Positions 23,894 through 32,884 of a stretch of 34,806 bases of DNA are shown here, one piece after another. The position numbers were made by a program, and so were the translations under genes. Under the pieces are notes generated by a model. The model did not search any database, was not told the origin of the DNA, and saw only the letters and a program-made list of their open reading frames with translations. The DNA is from an uncultured Azonexus sp. (GTDB lineage: Bacteria > Pseudomonadota > Gammaproteobacteria > Burkholderiales > Rhodocyclaceae). Location: the NCBI GenBank assembly GCA_937983545.1, contig CALJZP010000201.1, positions 1-34,806 on the forward strand. The letters run 5' to 3'. Within the stretch, counting starts at the first letter, position 1. Each line of letters begins with the position of its first letter.

Positions 23894-24127
23894 CTTATGC
23901 GGCCTCGTTGATCGACCAATCTTTCGAAAACTTTCACACGGCCGACTGTCGGCTAACCGGAACCGTATAAGGCGGCGGCTGGCCATCAAGAGTCGTTGCG
24001 CAAGGCCCGCTTAGGGGGCAGCCCCTCCATCCCAGCAACCTCCAACACGCCTGCGGACGGCTGCCTCCTCCATCAAGCCCGCAACGGTCGTGGGATAATC
24101 CACGCACAAAACGAACCAAGTAAGCGG

Positions 24128-26728
24128 ATGACCGATCAGCAGACCCGGAACAACCACTACGTCCCGCAGTGGTACCAGCGCGGTTTCCTCGCTGCCGGTC
24201 AGTCTCGCTTCTTTCATCTCAACTTGGACCCGGATCGCAAGACGCTGCCCGATGGCCGGCAAGTGCCGCGTACGGCGCTTCACGAATGGGGCACGAAGAA
24301 CTGCTTCGTCGAGTACGACCTGTACACCACGCATTTTGGTCCAATCGTCAACGACGAGGTGGAGAAGTACCTGTTTGGCGTCATCGACGACCAGGGGGCG
24401 AAAGCACTCCGCGCCTTCGCGCTCGGCAACCACGTTGACGTGCATGAGTCGTTCCAAGACTTCTTTGAGTACATGGCAGCGCAGAAGCTACGCACGCCCA
24501 AGGGCCTGGACTGGATCCGCTCGTGTTACGGCGCGCTAGGCCAAGTCGATCTGATGGTTGAGATGCAGGCTCTGCGCCTGATGCACTGCACCATGTGGGT
24601 AGAGGGCGTGAGGGAGATCGTCTTGGCGCAGGACTCGGACGTAAAGTTCATCCTGACGGACCACCCAGTGACGGTCTACAACGCGGCGGTGGATCCCACG
24701 TCAGAGCAGTGCGCCTACCCGCAGGATCCGCTTGTAGCGGCCATGGGCTCTCAGACTGTGTTCGCGCTGGACGCCAACACCTGCCTGATCCTCACTCACC
24801 TGGAATATGCCAAGGAACCGGATCGACTAGACCTGACGCGGCTGCGCACGAACGCCCGGCACTTGGGCGTGGGCATGACGCGCACCGACAACTTCATCCG
24901 AGACCGGCGGCTGAGCCGGGACGAGGTGATCGCGATCAACCACCTGCTCAAGTCGCGGGCGAAGCGCTACATCGCAGCCGCCGACAAGACCTGGCTCTAC
25001 CCGGAGCGGGAGTTCAACGGGTCATGGGCGCAGATAGCCAAGGTGCTGCGGCCTAGGGCAGATTTGTGGCGCTTTGGCGGGGAGATCTACGTCGGCTACA
25101 AGGACGGAACCTCTGGCTATTGGGACGAGCATGGCCGCACGTCCAAGGCCCACGAGTTCCTGAGCCGCAAGTCCCCCCGCAAGAGCATCGGGGCCAACGA
25201 GTTCTGCGGCTGTGGTAGCGCCTACGCGTTCAAGGACTGCTGCCAGCGGCTGCCCGCCGCAGAGCGTCCGTCGTGGGAGGTCTACGGCCTGCGCGAGCGC
25301 AACCTGATGTTCTGCAACGCCGTTCAGGGCATCCTGGGCCTGTCTGACGGAGCGTCCTGGGAGGACGTGCGCCGCAACCTAAGCGACGAGCACGTCAAGC
25401 GTATCCATCGCGCGTTTGCGAGCTTGTGGCCCGAAGACACCGATCTGGCCTCCCTGCTACCGCGGCCCAACCCGAAAGTTCTGCGCTCGGTCTACATGGG
25501 CTTCAGCGATCCGCGCACCGTCGAGGCGACGGTGCTGGGTTGGCTGCCGTTTGTCGATGAGATCGTGCTCGTGACCCCATTCTTCCTGGGCACACGCGTG
25601 AAGCCCGAGTTCAGCCCCATCGAGTCGCCCACCGGTCACAAGATGCAGACGCTCAAGAACGTCATGCTACTCCTAGTGCTGGAGCCGTTTATCCGTGCCG
25701 GCCTCGTGCATCTGGTGCCCGATCCCGGCGAGGTCAGTGCCCCGCTCGGCCATCATGTCCGGGAAGTGCTCACGCGGCGCACCGACGGATGGAAGCCCCC
25801 TAAGGGCGGCGGCCTGCACCGCTTCCTGAAACTCGCGGAAGAGGAAACACAGCGCGTCGTCTGGATGCTGCCCGAGGCCTCCCAGCGGCGCTTCATCGCC
25901 GAGCACATGCCAGACGCCGACGCCGTGATGACGGATCGCCTCATCGCGTACTTCAAGCGCCAGGCTGAGGCCGATCCCTACACGCTGCTGCAGCCGCTTC
26001 CCGTTGGCAAGGACGGTGCTCAGTACCAGATCTTCAAGGGGCTAAGCTTGGAAGCGGCGCTGTATCTGGCATCGCTGACTGGCTCGATCATTCACGTCGA
26101 CACGGAGGCGCACTGGGCGCAGCTCCTGAAGGACGCTCAGCCTGCTGGCGCACCGTCGCAGCGCACGTGGGCGCCTGTGCGACAAGCCTTGGGCGAGATA
26201 TCGTTCCCCGTGGAACTCAACTCGCGGCGGGTGGCGGAACGCATCGCTAGCGGCGACCGTCCGCCGATCCGGTCACTGCTGTGGTGGCTAGCCGAATCGG
26301 TCTCGGCCCCGGGAGGCAGGCCCGCTCCCACCGAGCTGGCCAAGCGTATGCGCCAGGCGCGCGGCAAGGTCGAGCGGGCGTGGAAACGCGCTGGCAAACG
26401 CGCGGGCGACAGCACCCTGCTCCCCGCACGCCTGGAGCTGCATGTGCCGCCGGCTGGATTTGGCCGTCACGAAGTGCAGCGACTGCTCGTGATGTTTGCC
26501 GGCGTGACCCGACCTCGGTCCATTCCGTACGCGCTACGCTTGGTGTTCGACGAACCGGAGGATGACAGCGGAGACACTTCAGAACAGAACGATGCGGCTG
26601 GCCGAATTACCGGTTCACGCGCCGGAAGCCTTGCGGATACGCCGCCGCACCGTGGAGCACATGTTCGGAACGACCAAGGCCTGGATGGGCTCAACCCATT
26701 TCCTGACCAAGACACTGCCCCGCGTTAG
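24128..26728 (+). CDS. Large DUF4238 / SEC-C motif protein, 3' end replaced by IS sequence
   Basis: About 866 aa from ATG 24128 (MTDQQTRNNHYVPQWYQRGF), the usual DUF4238 start; the frame is open further upstream without a likely start. Residues 1-290 are DUF4238 (NNHYVPQWYQRGF, a conserved FILTDHPVTVYN at ~170), a family of unknown function. A SEC-C zinc motif follows (FCGCGSAYAFKDCC, from C360). The remaining ~480 residues have no domain I recognise; they are soluble, with an Arg/Lys-rich stretch near 740-770. From about 26580 the frame runs through sequence that encodes an IS transposase in another frame, so the last ~45 residues are not native and the real C-terminus is lost. Codon use is more GC-rich than the defence operon, which suggests a separate acquisition. 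Confidence 0.7.
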   Translation: MTDQQTRNNHYVPQWYQRGFLAAGQSRFFHLNLDPDRKTLPDGRQVPRTALHEWGTKNCFVEYDLYTTHFGPIVNDEVEKYLFGVIDDQGAKALRAFALGNHVDVHESFQDFFEYMAAQKLRTPKGLDWIRSCYGALGQVDLMVEMQALRLMHCTMWVEGVREIVLAQDSDVKFILTDHPVTVYNAAVDPTSEQCAYPQDPLVAAMGSQTVFALDANTCLILTHLEYAKEPDRLDLTRLRTNARHLGVGMTRTDNFIRDRRLSRDEVIAINHLLKSRAKRYIAAADKTWLYPEREFNGSWAQIAKVLRPRADLWRFGGEIYVGYKDGTSGYWDEHGRTSKAHEFLSRKSPRKSIGANEFCGCGSAYAFKDCCQRLPAAERPSWEVYGLRERNLMFCNAVQGILGLSDGASWEDVRRNLSDEHVKRIHRAFASLWPEDTDLASLLPRPNPKVLRSVYMGFSDPRTVEATVLGWLPFVDEIVLVTPFFLGTRVKPEFSPIESPTGHKMQTLKNVMLLLVLEPFIRAGLVHLVPDPGEVSAPLGHHVREVLTRRTDGWKPPKGGGLHRFLKLAEEETQRVVWMLPEASQRRFIAEHMPDADAVMTDRLIAYFKRQAEADPYTLLQPLPVGKDGAQYQIFKGLSLEAALYLASLTGSIIHVDTEAHWAQLLKDAQPAGAPSQRTWAPVRQALGEISFPVELNSRRVAERIASGDRPPIRSLLWWLAESVSAPGGRPAPTELAKRMRQARGKVERAWKRAGKRAGDSTLLPARLELHVPPAGFGRHEVQRLLVMFAGVTRPRSIPYALRLVFDEPEDDSGDTSEQNDAAGRITGSRAGSLADTPPHRGAHVRNDQGLDGLNPFPDQDTAPR

Positions 26729-26819
26729 CATCCAGGTGAGCCTGCATGTGCTCGCCTATCACCTGAAGCGAATGCCGAAGATCGTAGCTCAGCTCTTGAT
26801 TAGAGCTATGGCAGCTTAG
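26619..26819 (+). pseudogene. C-terminal remnant of an IS1182-like transposase
   Basis: In the frame ending at 26819 the sequence APEALRIRRRTVEHMFGTTKAWMGSTHFLTKTLPRVSIQVSLHVLAYHLKRM matches the C-terminal end of IS1182-type DDE transposases (RRRTVEHPFG..KAWMG..HFLTK). Only about 66 residues remain, without catalytic core or second inverted repeat. It overlaps the end of the DUF4238 frame and directly abuts the truncated enoyl-CoA hydratase, so it marks a rearrangement point. Confidence 0.8.
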
Positions 26820-27079
26820 GACAGCCGCGAGAATCCATGGATGGCCGACGGCGTGGCCGCGTTGAGATACTTGATGTCGGCGCCGCTGGAGAAGGCCTTG
26901 CCGCCCGCCCCGGTGATGATCACCGCAGCGATGCGCCGGTCGGCCCTGACCCGCTCGAGCTGGCGCCCAAGGCAAGCCAGCACCCCGGGGTCCAGCGCGT
27001 TCATGGCTTCCGGACGATTGATCGTGAGGAGCGCGATGGACTCCCGAAGCTCGAACAGGACCGAATGGGTCGCCCGCAT
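26816..27079 (-). pseudogene. Truncated enoyl-CoA hydratase/isomerase (N-terminal third)
   Basis: From the ATG at 27079 (MRATHSVLFELRESIALLTINRPEAMNAL) through the oxyanion-hole motif GKAFSSGADIKYL, the sequence is a normal crotonase-fold N-terminus. Homology stops at FSRL, where the IS remnant begins, and a stop follows at once. Both catalytic glutamates and the C-terminal two thirds are missing. It is similar to the intact hydratase at 31505-32290 (ADIKYLxxxTPxAxxxFSRL in both), so it is a paralogue broken by the island or IS. Confidence 0.9.
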
Positions 27080-27235
27080 GATTTTTTCCGCCTCATCAAA
27101 TGCTCGGCTGGTGGAAGCGATGTTCCGTGCCGCATGCAATCAAGCGTAGAGAAATGCGCCAAGGTGGCGATGAAACATTTTTTGCCCCGACATGAAGGGC
27201 TTTCATCGTCTGGCGCGGGTCGCCCAGCCGGGTAC

Positions 27236-28108
27236 TCAGCGGTTGCGCGCTTCGATGGCGCGCAGGACGCCGATCATGTCCAGCCCGCCATGGCCGCCGT
27301 CGAGGGTTTCGGTAAACAGCCGGTAGCACTCTTCGATCAGCGGACTGGTGATGCCGCAGCGCCGGGCTTCCTCGGCAACCAGGCGGCTGTTTTTCTGCAC
27401 GTCGGCTATCGAGGCTTGTACCGAGAAATCGCCGGCGACGAGTTTTTCCAGCTTCATTTTCGATACCGCGCTGGCCATCGGCCCGGCATCGAGGATGGCC
27501 CGGTGCAGCGCCGGATCGAGGCCGAGTTGGCGGGCGAAGTGATGCGCTTCGACCAGTCCGCTGACCATGGTAATCAGGAAGAGATTGACCGCCAGTTTCA
27601 TTTGCAGCGCCGAGGGAACCGGGCCGCAGACGAAGGTTTCCTTGCACACCGGAGCAAGCCAGGGGCGGACCTCGTTAACTGCGTCGGGGTCGCCGGCCAG
27701 CATGCCGACCAGCTGGCCGTTTTCGGCCGGCAGTCGCGAGCCGGAGACGGGTGCTTCGACGTACTGGCCGCCGGCCGCGCGGATGCGTTCGTTCAGCCCG
27801 GCGGAATAAACCGGCGAGGTCGTGCCCATGTGCACCACGATGCGCCCGGCGAAGGATTCCGGACGGCCGATGCCGGCCTGTTCGAGTACCGCGTCGATGG
27901 CATCCTCGGTGGCGAGCATGAGAATGACGATGCGGCAACGCGCCAGCAGTTCGCCGGGCGTTGCCGCGACTTGCGCGCCGAAGGGTACGAGTGCCGCCGA
28001 TTTGTCGGGGGAGCGGTTCCAGACGACGAGCCGGCCGAAATGCCGGGCCAGGTTGCGGGCCATGGGAAAGCCCATGACGCCGGTTCCGATGAAGCCAAGT
28101 GTTTCCAT
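27236..28108 (-). CDS. NAD(P)-dependent 3-hydroxyisobutyrate dehydrogenase family oxidoreductase
   Basis: This 290-aa beta-hydroxyacid dehydrogenase has a Rossmann motif at the start (LGFIGTGVMGFPMARNLA), the substrate-binding APVSGSRLPAENGQLVGMLAGD, and the catalytic Lys and nearby Asn in LQMKLAVNLFLITMVSGLVEAHHFA. A typical C-terminal helix bundle follows (LEKLVAGDFSVQASIADVQKNSRLVAEEARRCGI). Members oxidise 3-hydroxyisobutyrate, tartronate semialdehyde or related hydroxy acids; the sequence does not fix the substrate. GAGG precedes the ATG. Its neighbours (hydratases, aldehyde dehydrogenase) favour a role in branched-chain or organic-acid breakdown. In valine breakdown the dehydrogenase product would be a substrate for a methylmalonate-semialdehyde-type ALDH, but that pairing is inference. 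Confidence 0.88.
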   Translation of the reverse strand: METLGFIGTGVMGFPMARNLARHFGRLVVWNRSPDKSAALVPFGAQVAATPGELLARCRIVILMLATEDAIDAVLEQAGIGRPESFAGRIVVHMGTTSPVYSAGLNERIRAAGGQYVEAPVSGSRLPAENGQLVGMLAGDPDAVNEVRPWLAPVCKETFVCGPVPSALQMKLAVNLFLITMVSGLVEAHHFARQLGLDPALHRAILDAGPMASAVSKMKLEKLVAGDFSVQASIADVQKNSRLVAEEARRCGITSPLIEECYRLFTETLDGGHGGLDMIGVLRAIEARNR

Positions 28109-28227
28109 AGGGGTGCCTCGCTGACGATGCCGTGGTCAGGCCATCATAGAGGTGTGGAAACGGCAGGCCATGCGACTTGCTCATGGACAGGATCGAAATC
28201 CTTCATGCGGGCCGCCAGCCCCCGGCG

Positions 28228-29154
28228 TCAGCGGGCCTTTGGCTCGGGTTTCGGCTCGGGCTTCAGGGTCAGCAGCCAGTCGATGAACGCCTGCAAGGCC
28301 GGGCTGCGCGGCACGCCGGCCGGCGTGACGATGTAGTACGAGCGCGCCGACACGACGCTGTGCGGCACGGGCTGGACGAGGGTTCCATCCTGCAGCTGGC
28401 GTTCGACCAGCACGTCGTAGACCAGGGCCATGCCCTGCGAACACTCCGCGGCGGTGATGAGCAACGAGACTTCGCTGAACGAGATGCCGGCGGGTTGCGT
28501 CTTCATGTCGACCCCCTGGCTGGCGAACCAGTCCTTCCAGGAAGCGAGGTTGTGGCGCAGCAGGGTAGCCCGCTCCATGTCCTCCAGCCGGCGCAGCCAG
28601 GGATGCGCTTTCTGGTAGGCCGGGCTGCACACGGCGATCTCGTTGAGCGGAATCAGCGCGACGGCGTCGAGGCCTTCCCAGCGCCCCTCGCCGCAGCGGA
28701 TGGCGACATCGGCCTCGCCGGAGCGCAGGTTGATGTTCCTGGACGAGACGTTGATTTCCAGATTGATGTCCGGGTGCTTGCGATGGAAGGCGGACAACCG
28801 CTGGATCAGCCAGTTGGAGGCGATGGCCGGGGCCAGGCTGAGCTTGATGCAGGGTTTGCCTTCAGTGGAGATCTTGGCCAGCCCGTCGCGCAGGCAGCCC
28901 AGCCCCTCGCGGACGTAGGGCAGCAGCTCCTTGCCGGCCGGCGCCAGGCTGACCGAGTGGCCGACGCGGATGAGCAGCGAGGCGCCGAGCAGCGATTCGA
29001 GCTGGCTGATGCGGTGGCTGACGGCGCTCTGGGTGATCGAGAGTTCGTCGGCCGCCTTGGAAAAGCTGCCGTTGCGGGCCACCGATTCGAAGGCCATCAG
29101 CCCGGTGATCGGGGGAATGCGCGGGGCGTTGTTGCCGTATCCGTGGTTGTCCAT
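28228..29154 (-). CDS. LysR-family transcriptional regulator (GcvA-like)
   Basis: 308 aa. The N-terminal winged helix-turn-helix (PPITGLMAFESVARNGSFSKAADELSITQSAVSHRISQLESLLGASLLIR) is of the GcvA/AmpR subtype. It is followed by a periplasmic-binding-like effector domain (CIKLSLAPAIASNWLIQRLSAFHRKHPDINLEI). The last residues are a low-complexity Lys-Pro-Glu repeat (LKPEPKPEPKAR), unusual for the family. It lies in the same direction as the tautomerase and dehydrogenase genes and likely regulates the divergent cluster around 29700-29900; the effector is unknown. Confidence 0.9.
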   Translation of the reverse strand: MDNHGYGNNAPRIPPITGLMAFESVARNGSFSKAADELSITQSAVSHRISQLESLLGASLLIRVGHSVSLAPAGKELLPYVREGLGCLRDGLAKISTEGKPCIKLSLAPAIASNWLIQRLSAFHRKHPDINLEINVSSRNINLRSGEADVAIRCGEGRWEGLDAVALIPLNEIAVCSPAYQKAHPWLRRLEDMERATLLRHNLASWKDWFASQGVDMKTQPAGISFSEVSLLITAAECSQGMALVYDVLVERQLQDGTLVQPVPHSVVSARSYYIVTPAGVPRSPALQAFIDWLLTLKPEPKPEPKAR

Positions 29155-29293
29155 GGCTGTCGTCCGTCCTCCGAGGGGGCTTTCAGGTGCCGGTCCCTGC
29201 CTTGCCCGGTAGGCAAAAACTCTATCACGCTATCGGCAACGGGAAGGCAGGGCCGGCACCTGAGGCGCTCCGGCCGGGGATTCGTCCAGTCGG

Positions 29294-29698
29294 TCAGCCG
29301 GTCGCGGCCGCCTGGATCTGCCGGATCGAACGCCCCTTGTAGCCCCAGTCGGTGGTCGGCACACGCGTGAAGACGACATAGGGCGGCAGGATGTTCTTGC
29401 CGAGCAGGCTGCCAATGGTTTCCTGGATCGCTTTCATGGCCGTCGCCATCTTTTCTGTATCGACGGCATCCTCGGATATCCGGATGTCCACATAGGCACC
29501 GCTGCCTTCGACGGCGGCGTCGACCGGCTTGCCGGCGACCGACCAGGTGTCCGGAGCATCCCACAGGATGCGCACGGCGATCAGGGCTTTGAGCGCCCCC
29601 AGGTCGCGTTCGATGATGGTGGCCATTTCCCGATGCAGGGTGGCGATGGTGGCCGGCTCCGGCTTTTTTCCACAAAGGACTACGCTTGCGCTGGGCAT
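29294..29698 (-). CDS. Tautomerase-superfamily protein
   Basis: About 135 aa from the ATG at 29698, chosen because Met-Pro places the catalytic Pro first after Met removal and GAGG lies 9 bp upstream. The pattern MPSASVVLCGKKPEPATIATLHREMATIIERDLGA resembles the 4-oxalocrotonate tautomerase/MIF fold, with a second half (DIRISEDAVDTEKMATAMKAIQETIG) repeating the beta-alpha-beta unit. This double unit is longer than the ~62-residue 4-OT monomers. It probably acts on an enol/keto intermediate; the exact substrate is not visible. Confidence 0.7.
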   Translation of the reverse strand: MPSASVVLCGKKPEPATIATLHREMATIIERDLGALKALIAVRILWDAPDTWSVAGKPVDAAVEGSGAYVDIRISEDAVDTEKMATAMKAIQETIGSLLGKNILPPYVVFTRVPTTDWGYKGRSIRQIQAAATG

Positions 29699-29900
29699 GG
29701 TTTTACCTCGTTCCGTTAAGGGCTGATTCCCGGGGCTGACTCTAGTCATCGGCGATCGCCGCGGAATGACGTTTTTTCATGCGCTCCATGAACCGGGCTC
29801 ATTGGGGTGCGGCGCTCATGGCGGCATGCGTGGCTTTCATTGACCGATGCCGAGGCATTCGTATAGTGCTTGGTGATCGAACCGGACCAATGGAGACAAC

Positions 29901-31334
29901 ATGCACAAGCACGATCAGCTATATATCGACGGCCGCTGGGTGAGCCCCGCGTCGCCCCGGCGAATCGAAGTCATCAACCCGTATACCGAGCAGCCGGTGG
30001 GGTATGTCCCGGATGCCGACGAGGCCGATGCGGATAGCGCGGTCGAGGCGGCGCGCCGCGCCTTCCCGGCGTGGTCGGCAAGCGCGCTCGACGAGCGGGT
30101 TGCGCTGCTGAAACGCTGCCACGAAATCTTCGCTGCAAAGAGCGATGCCTTCGCCGCCACCCTGGTGGCGGAAGTGGGCATGCCGGCCAAGCTCACCCGG
30201 CGCATCCAGGTCGGTTTGCCGATGCAGCAGTTCGGCATTTTCGCCGATCTCCTGCCAACGGCCCTGGCGGAAAGGCAGATCGGCCATTCGCGGGTGCTGC
30301 GCGAGCCGATCGGGGTCGTCGCCTGCATTACGCCGTGGAACTACCCGCTGCACCAGATCGTCGCCAAGGTGGTGCCGGCGATTGCGGCCGGATGCACCGT
30401 GGTCTTGAAGCCTTCCGAAGTCGCGCCCTTGAACGCCTTCCTGCTCGCCGAGGTGTTCGACGAGGCGGGTTTGCCGCCCGGGGTCTTCAATCTGGTGACG
30501 GGCTACGGCGTGTCGGTCGGCCAGCGGCTGGCCTCGCATCCGGATGTCGACATGGTTTCCTTTACGGGATCGACGACGGCTGGTCGTGCCATCGGCAAGG
30601 CGGCCAGCGAGTCGATCAAGCGTGTCGCCCTCGAACTCGGCGGCAAATCGGCCGCCGTCGTGCTCGACGATGCCGACCTGCCGGCGGCGGTGCGGGCAAC
30701 CGTCAGTTCCTGCTTCCTCAATTCCGGCCAGACTTGCACGGCGCTGACCCGCCTGGTGGTGCCGCAGGGGCGCTACGAGGAGGCCGCCCGTCTGGCGGTC
30801 GAGGCTGCGGCGCGCTTCACGCTCGGCGACCCGAACGACGATGCGACACGGATGGGGCCGCTGGTCTCGCGGCAACAGCGGGAGCGGGTGCATTCGTTTA
30901 TTCAACGGGGCATCGCCGCGGGGGCCGAGTTGCTGCTGGGCGGCGTGACGGGGGAGGCGCTGCCGGCGAGCGGCTATTTCTGCCTGCCGACCGTTTTCGG
31001 ACGGGTCGCCCCGGGCAGCGTGCTCGATCAGGAGGAGGTATTCGGCCCCGTGCTGTCGATACTCACCTATCCGGATGGCGACGACAATGCGGCGCTGGCC
31101 ATCGCGAATGGCACGATCTACGGCCTGGCCGGCGCGGTCTGGTCGCAGGATCCGGTGCGGGCCGCCGGCGTTGCCGGCAGGATGCGTGCGGGACAGGTCG
31201 ATATCAATGGAGCCGCGTTCAATATCCGGGCGCCGTTCGGCGGCTATCGGCAATCCGGAAACGGCCGGGAGATGGGAGTGTACGGCATCGAAGAGTTCAC
31301 CGAGCTGAAGGCGATCCAGATGCCGGCAACGTAA
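29901..31334 (+). CDS. NAD(P)-dependent aldehyde dehydrogenase
   Basis: A 477-aa member of the ALDH superfamily, which oxidises aldehydes to acids. Visible features are the N-terminal YIDGRWVSP and VINPYTEQPVGYV, the WNYPLHQIVAKVVPAIAAGCTVVLKPSE cofactor-binding segment, FTGSTTAGRAIGKAA, the general-base Glu in RVALELGGKSA, and the nucleophile in NSGQTCTA (C279). The C-terminal EVFGPVLSILTY and FGGYRQSGNGREMG are also typical. GGAGAC lies close to the ATG. It opens the plus-strand cluster ALDH, hydratase and RidA, divergent from the tautomerase and LysR genes. Substrate specificity cannot be read from the sequence. Confidence 0.94.
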   Translation: MHKHDQLYIDGRWVSPASPRRIEVINPYTEQPVGYVPDADEADADSAVEAARRAFPAWSASALDERVALLKRCHEIFAAKSDAFAATLVAEVGMPAKLTRRIQVGLPMQQFGIFADLLPTALAERQIGHSRVLREPIGVVACITPWNYPLHQIVAKVVPAIAAGCTVVLKPSEVAPLNAFLLAEVFDEAGLPPGVFNLVTGYGVSVGQRLASHPDVDMVSFTGSTTAGRAIGKAASESIKRVALELGGKSAAVVLDDADLPAAVRATVSSCFLNSGQTCTALTRLVVPQGRYEEAARLAVEAAARFTLGDPNDDATRMGPLVSRQQRERVHSFIQRGIAAGAELLLGGVTGEALPASGYFCLPTVFGRVAPGSVLDQEEVFGPVLSILTYPDGDDNAALAIANGTIYGLAGAVWSQDPVRAAGVAGRMRAGQVDINGAAFNIRAPFGGYRQSGNGREMGVYGIEEFTELKAIQMPAT

Positions 31335-31504
31335 GCCGGTCCGTCGGCTGCGGGAGCCGCATGCTGCCCGCCAGTAGGGCTTTGCGGCGATCCTCAACTT
31401 CCTTCATGGGAGCCTTGCGAATCTTTCATCGCCGCCCGTGGCGAACTGAATAAGCTGTTCTTCGGCATCAACCGAAAAATCTCATTGTGGATGGAGGAAG
31501 ACCG

Positions 31505-32290
31505 ATGAACAGCAATTCAGTCGTGTTGTACGAAAAGCAAGGCCGCGTCGCCCATGTGACCCTGAACCGCCCGGAGGTGCTGAACGCCCTCAGCCTGGAT
31601 GTCCTGACCCGCCTGTCGGCCTTGCTGGAAGAGATCGGGAGCGACGACTCCGTTCGCGCGGTGATCGTCACCGGTGCCGGCGACAAGGCCTTTTCGGCCG
31701 GTGCCGACATCAAGTACCTGAGCCGGTCGACGCCGCTGGCGGTGCGCGAGTTTTCCCGGCTTGCCGTGACCGTTGCCAACCAGATCGAGCATCTGGGCAA
31801 GGTCGTGGTGGCTGCGCTGAATGGCTATACCTTCGGCGGCGGCCTGGAGATTGCCGAGGCCTGCATGATCCGAGTGGCGGCCAGGTCGAGCATGCTGGGG
31901 CACCCCGAGGTGAGTATCGGCGCGGTGGCCGGTTTTGGCGGCACGACGCGTCTGGCGCGGCTGGTCGGCCGGGGGCGGGCGGCTGAGATGCTGCTGCGCG
32001 GACGAAACGTCACGGCTGACGAAGCCTTGCAGATCGGCCTCGTGCAATTCGTCGTGGACGATGAGCGCCTGATGGCGGAGACGCAGGCCATTGTCGACGA
32101 CATCCTTGCCAAGTCGCCCAGCGCGGTGAAGCTGACCTGGGAAGCCCTGCATCGCGGCCTGAACATGACACTGGAGGAATCCGCCGCGCTGGGGGCCGAT
32201 TTCTTCGGATTGGTCGCCTCGACCGAGGACTTCCGCATCGGCACCCGGGCATTCGTGGACAAGACACCGCCGCGCTATGTCGGTTACTGA
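31505..32290 (+). CDS. Enoyl-CoA hydratase/isomerase family protein
   Basis: 261 aa from ATG 31505, preceded by GGAGGAAG; an ATG at 31487 lies upstream of this site and is less likely. A crotonase-fold enzyme: oxyanion-hole motifs AFSAGADIKYL and GYTFGGGLEIA, with both usual catalytic Glu positions present (GGGLEIAEA and GHPEVSIGAVAGFGGTTRLARLVG). Full length. It hydrates trans-2-enoyl-CoA or acts on a related acyl-CoA, as part of fatty-acid or aromatic/branched-chain breakdown. It is the intact paralogue of the truncated copy at 26816-27079. Confidence 0.92.
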   Translation: MNSNSVVLYEKQGRVAHVTLNRPEVLNALSLDVLTRLSALLEEIGSDDSVRAVIVTGAGDKAFSAGADIKYLSRSTPLAVREFSRLAVTVANQIEHLGKVVVAALNGYTFGGGLEIAEACMIRVAARSSMLGHPEVSIGAVAGFGGTTRLARLVGRGRAAEMLLRGRNVTADEALQIGLVQFVVDDERLMAETQAIVDDILAKSPSAVKLTWEALHRGLNMTLEESAALGADFFGLVASTEDFRIGTRAFVDKTPPRYVGY

Positions 32291-32340
32291 GCGAAGATGC
32301 TGACAGAGAACCCCGTCGAATCGTGGAAGGAAAAAATGCG

Positions 32341-32805
32341 ATGAGCGCCGAACAACGGATGATGGAACTCGGGATGGCGCTTCCCGCTCCCGCCTCGCCT
32401 GCTGGCCGCTATGTGTCCGCCACGCAGGCGGGGAATCTGCTCTTCACGTCGGGGCGGGCGCCCCGCGCGATGGACGGCGGGCCCGCCAAAGGAAAGCTTG
32501 GGCGGGAATACACCACGGCTGAAGGTTACGCACTGGCGCGTTCGGCGTGCATCGATCTGCTGGCGCTCCTGCGGCACGAGCTGGGAACGCTGAACCGTAT
32601 TGCCCGCTTTGTCGAAGTCCATGGCGCCATCGCTTCGACTCCCGAGTTCGAAGCCCACGCGGAGGTTCTGGATGGCGCCTCGGATTTGCTGTTCGAGGTT
32701 TTTGGCCCGGCCGGCATGCACGTGCGCTCGGTCATCGGCGTCACCTCGCTGCGCCAGGGCGTGCCCCTGACGGTCAGGGCGACAGTCGAACTCAAGCCGG
32801 ACTGA
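32341..32805 (+). CDS. RidA/YjgF family protein
   Basis: About 154 aa from ATG 32341, with GGAAGGA upstream. Longer RidA-type (YjgF/YER057c/UK114, 'YjgF_like' second group): MELGMALPAPASPAGRYVSATQAGNLLFTSGRAP, then LLRHELGTLNRIARFVEVHGAIAS, and the end MHVRSVIGVTSLRQGVPLTVRATVELK. The conserved Arg in VRSVIGV that binds carboxylates in RidA is present. RidA proteins hydrolyse reactive enamine/imine intermediates; members of this longer group are less well characterised. It closes the ALDH/hydratase cluster. Confidence 0.88.
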   Translation: MSAEQRMMELGMALPAPASPAGRYVSATQAGNLLFTSGRAPRAMDGGPAKGKLGREYTTAEGYALARSACIDLLALLRHELGTLNRIARFVEVHGAIASTPEFEAHAEVLDGASDLLFEVFGPAGMHVRSVIGVTSLRQGVPLTVRATVELKPD

Positions 32806-32884
32806 GCGGCGATTCGCTTCGCTGCGTCGGCGCCGGACACGCCGGTATTTCCCGACCGATCATCGGCCGATAGCCATGCCGGCC

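Larger units (their letters stand above)
23442..24127. other. Gene-poor stretch of ~690 bp
   Basis: No convincing coding region. It holds the yccA promoter side, three GGAC-type direct repeats (23674-23775), a hairpin GCCGATA...TATCGGC (23697-23724), and a terminator-like hairpin at 23870-23893. The 3' part (23900-24127) is GC-rich and may carry the promoter of the DUF4238 gene. Confidence 0.6.

Noticed and set aside
26837-28336. Plus-strand frame of 499 codons
   Set aside because: It runs antisense to the truncated hydratase and the dehydrogenase and shows only low-complexity composition.
28177-29370. Plus-strand frame of 397 codons opposite the LysR gene
   Set aside because: Shadow of the LysR gene; it has no recognisable family pattern.
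29919-31397. Minus-strand frame of 492 codons and a plus-strand frame of 460 codons over the aldehyde dehydrogenase
   Set aside because: Both are GC-rich shadows of the ALDH gene, which has a complete motif set.
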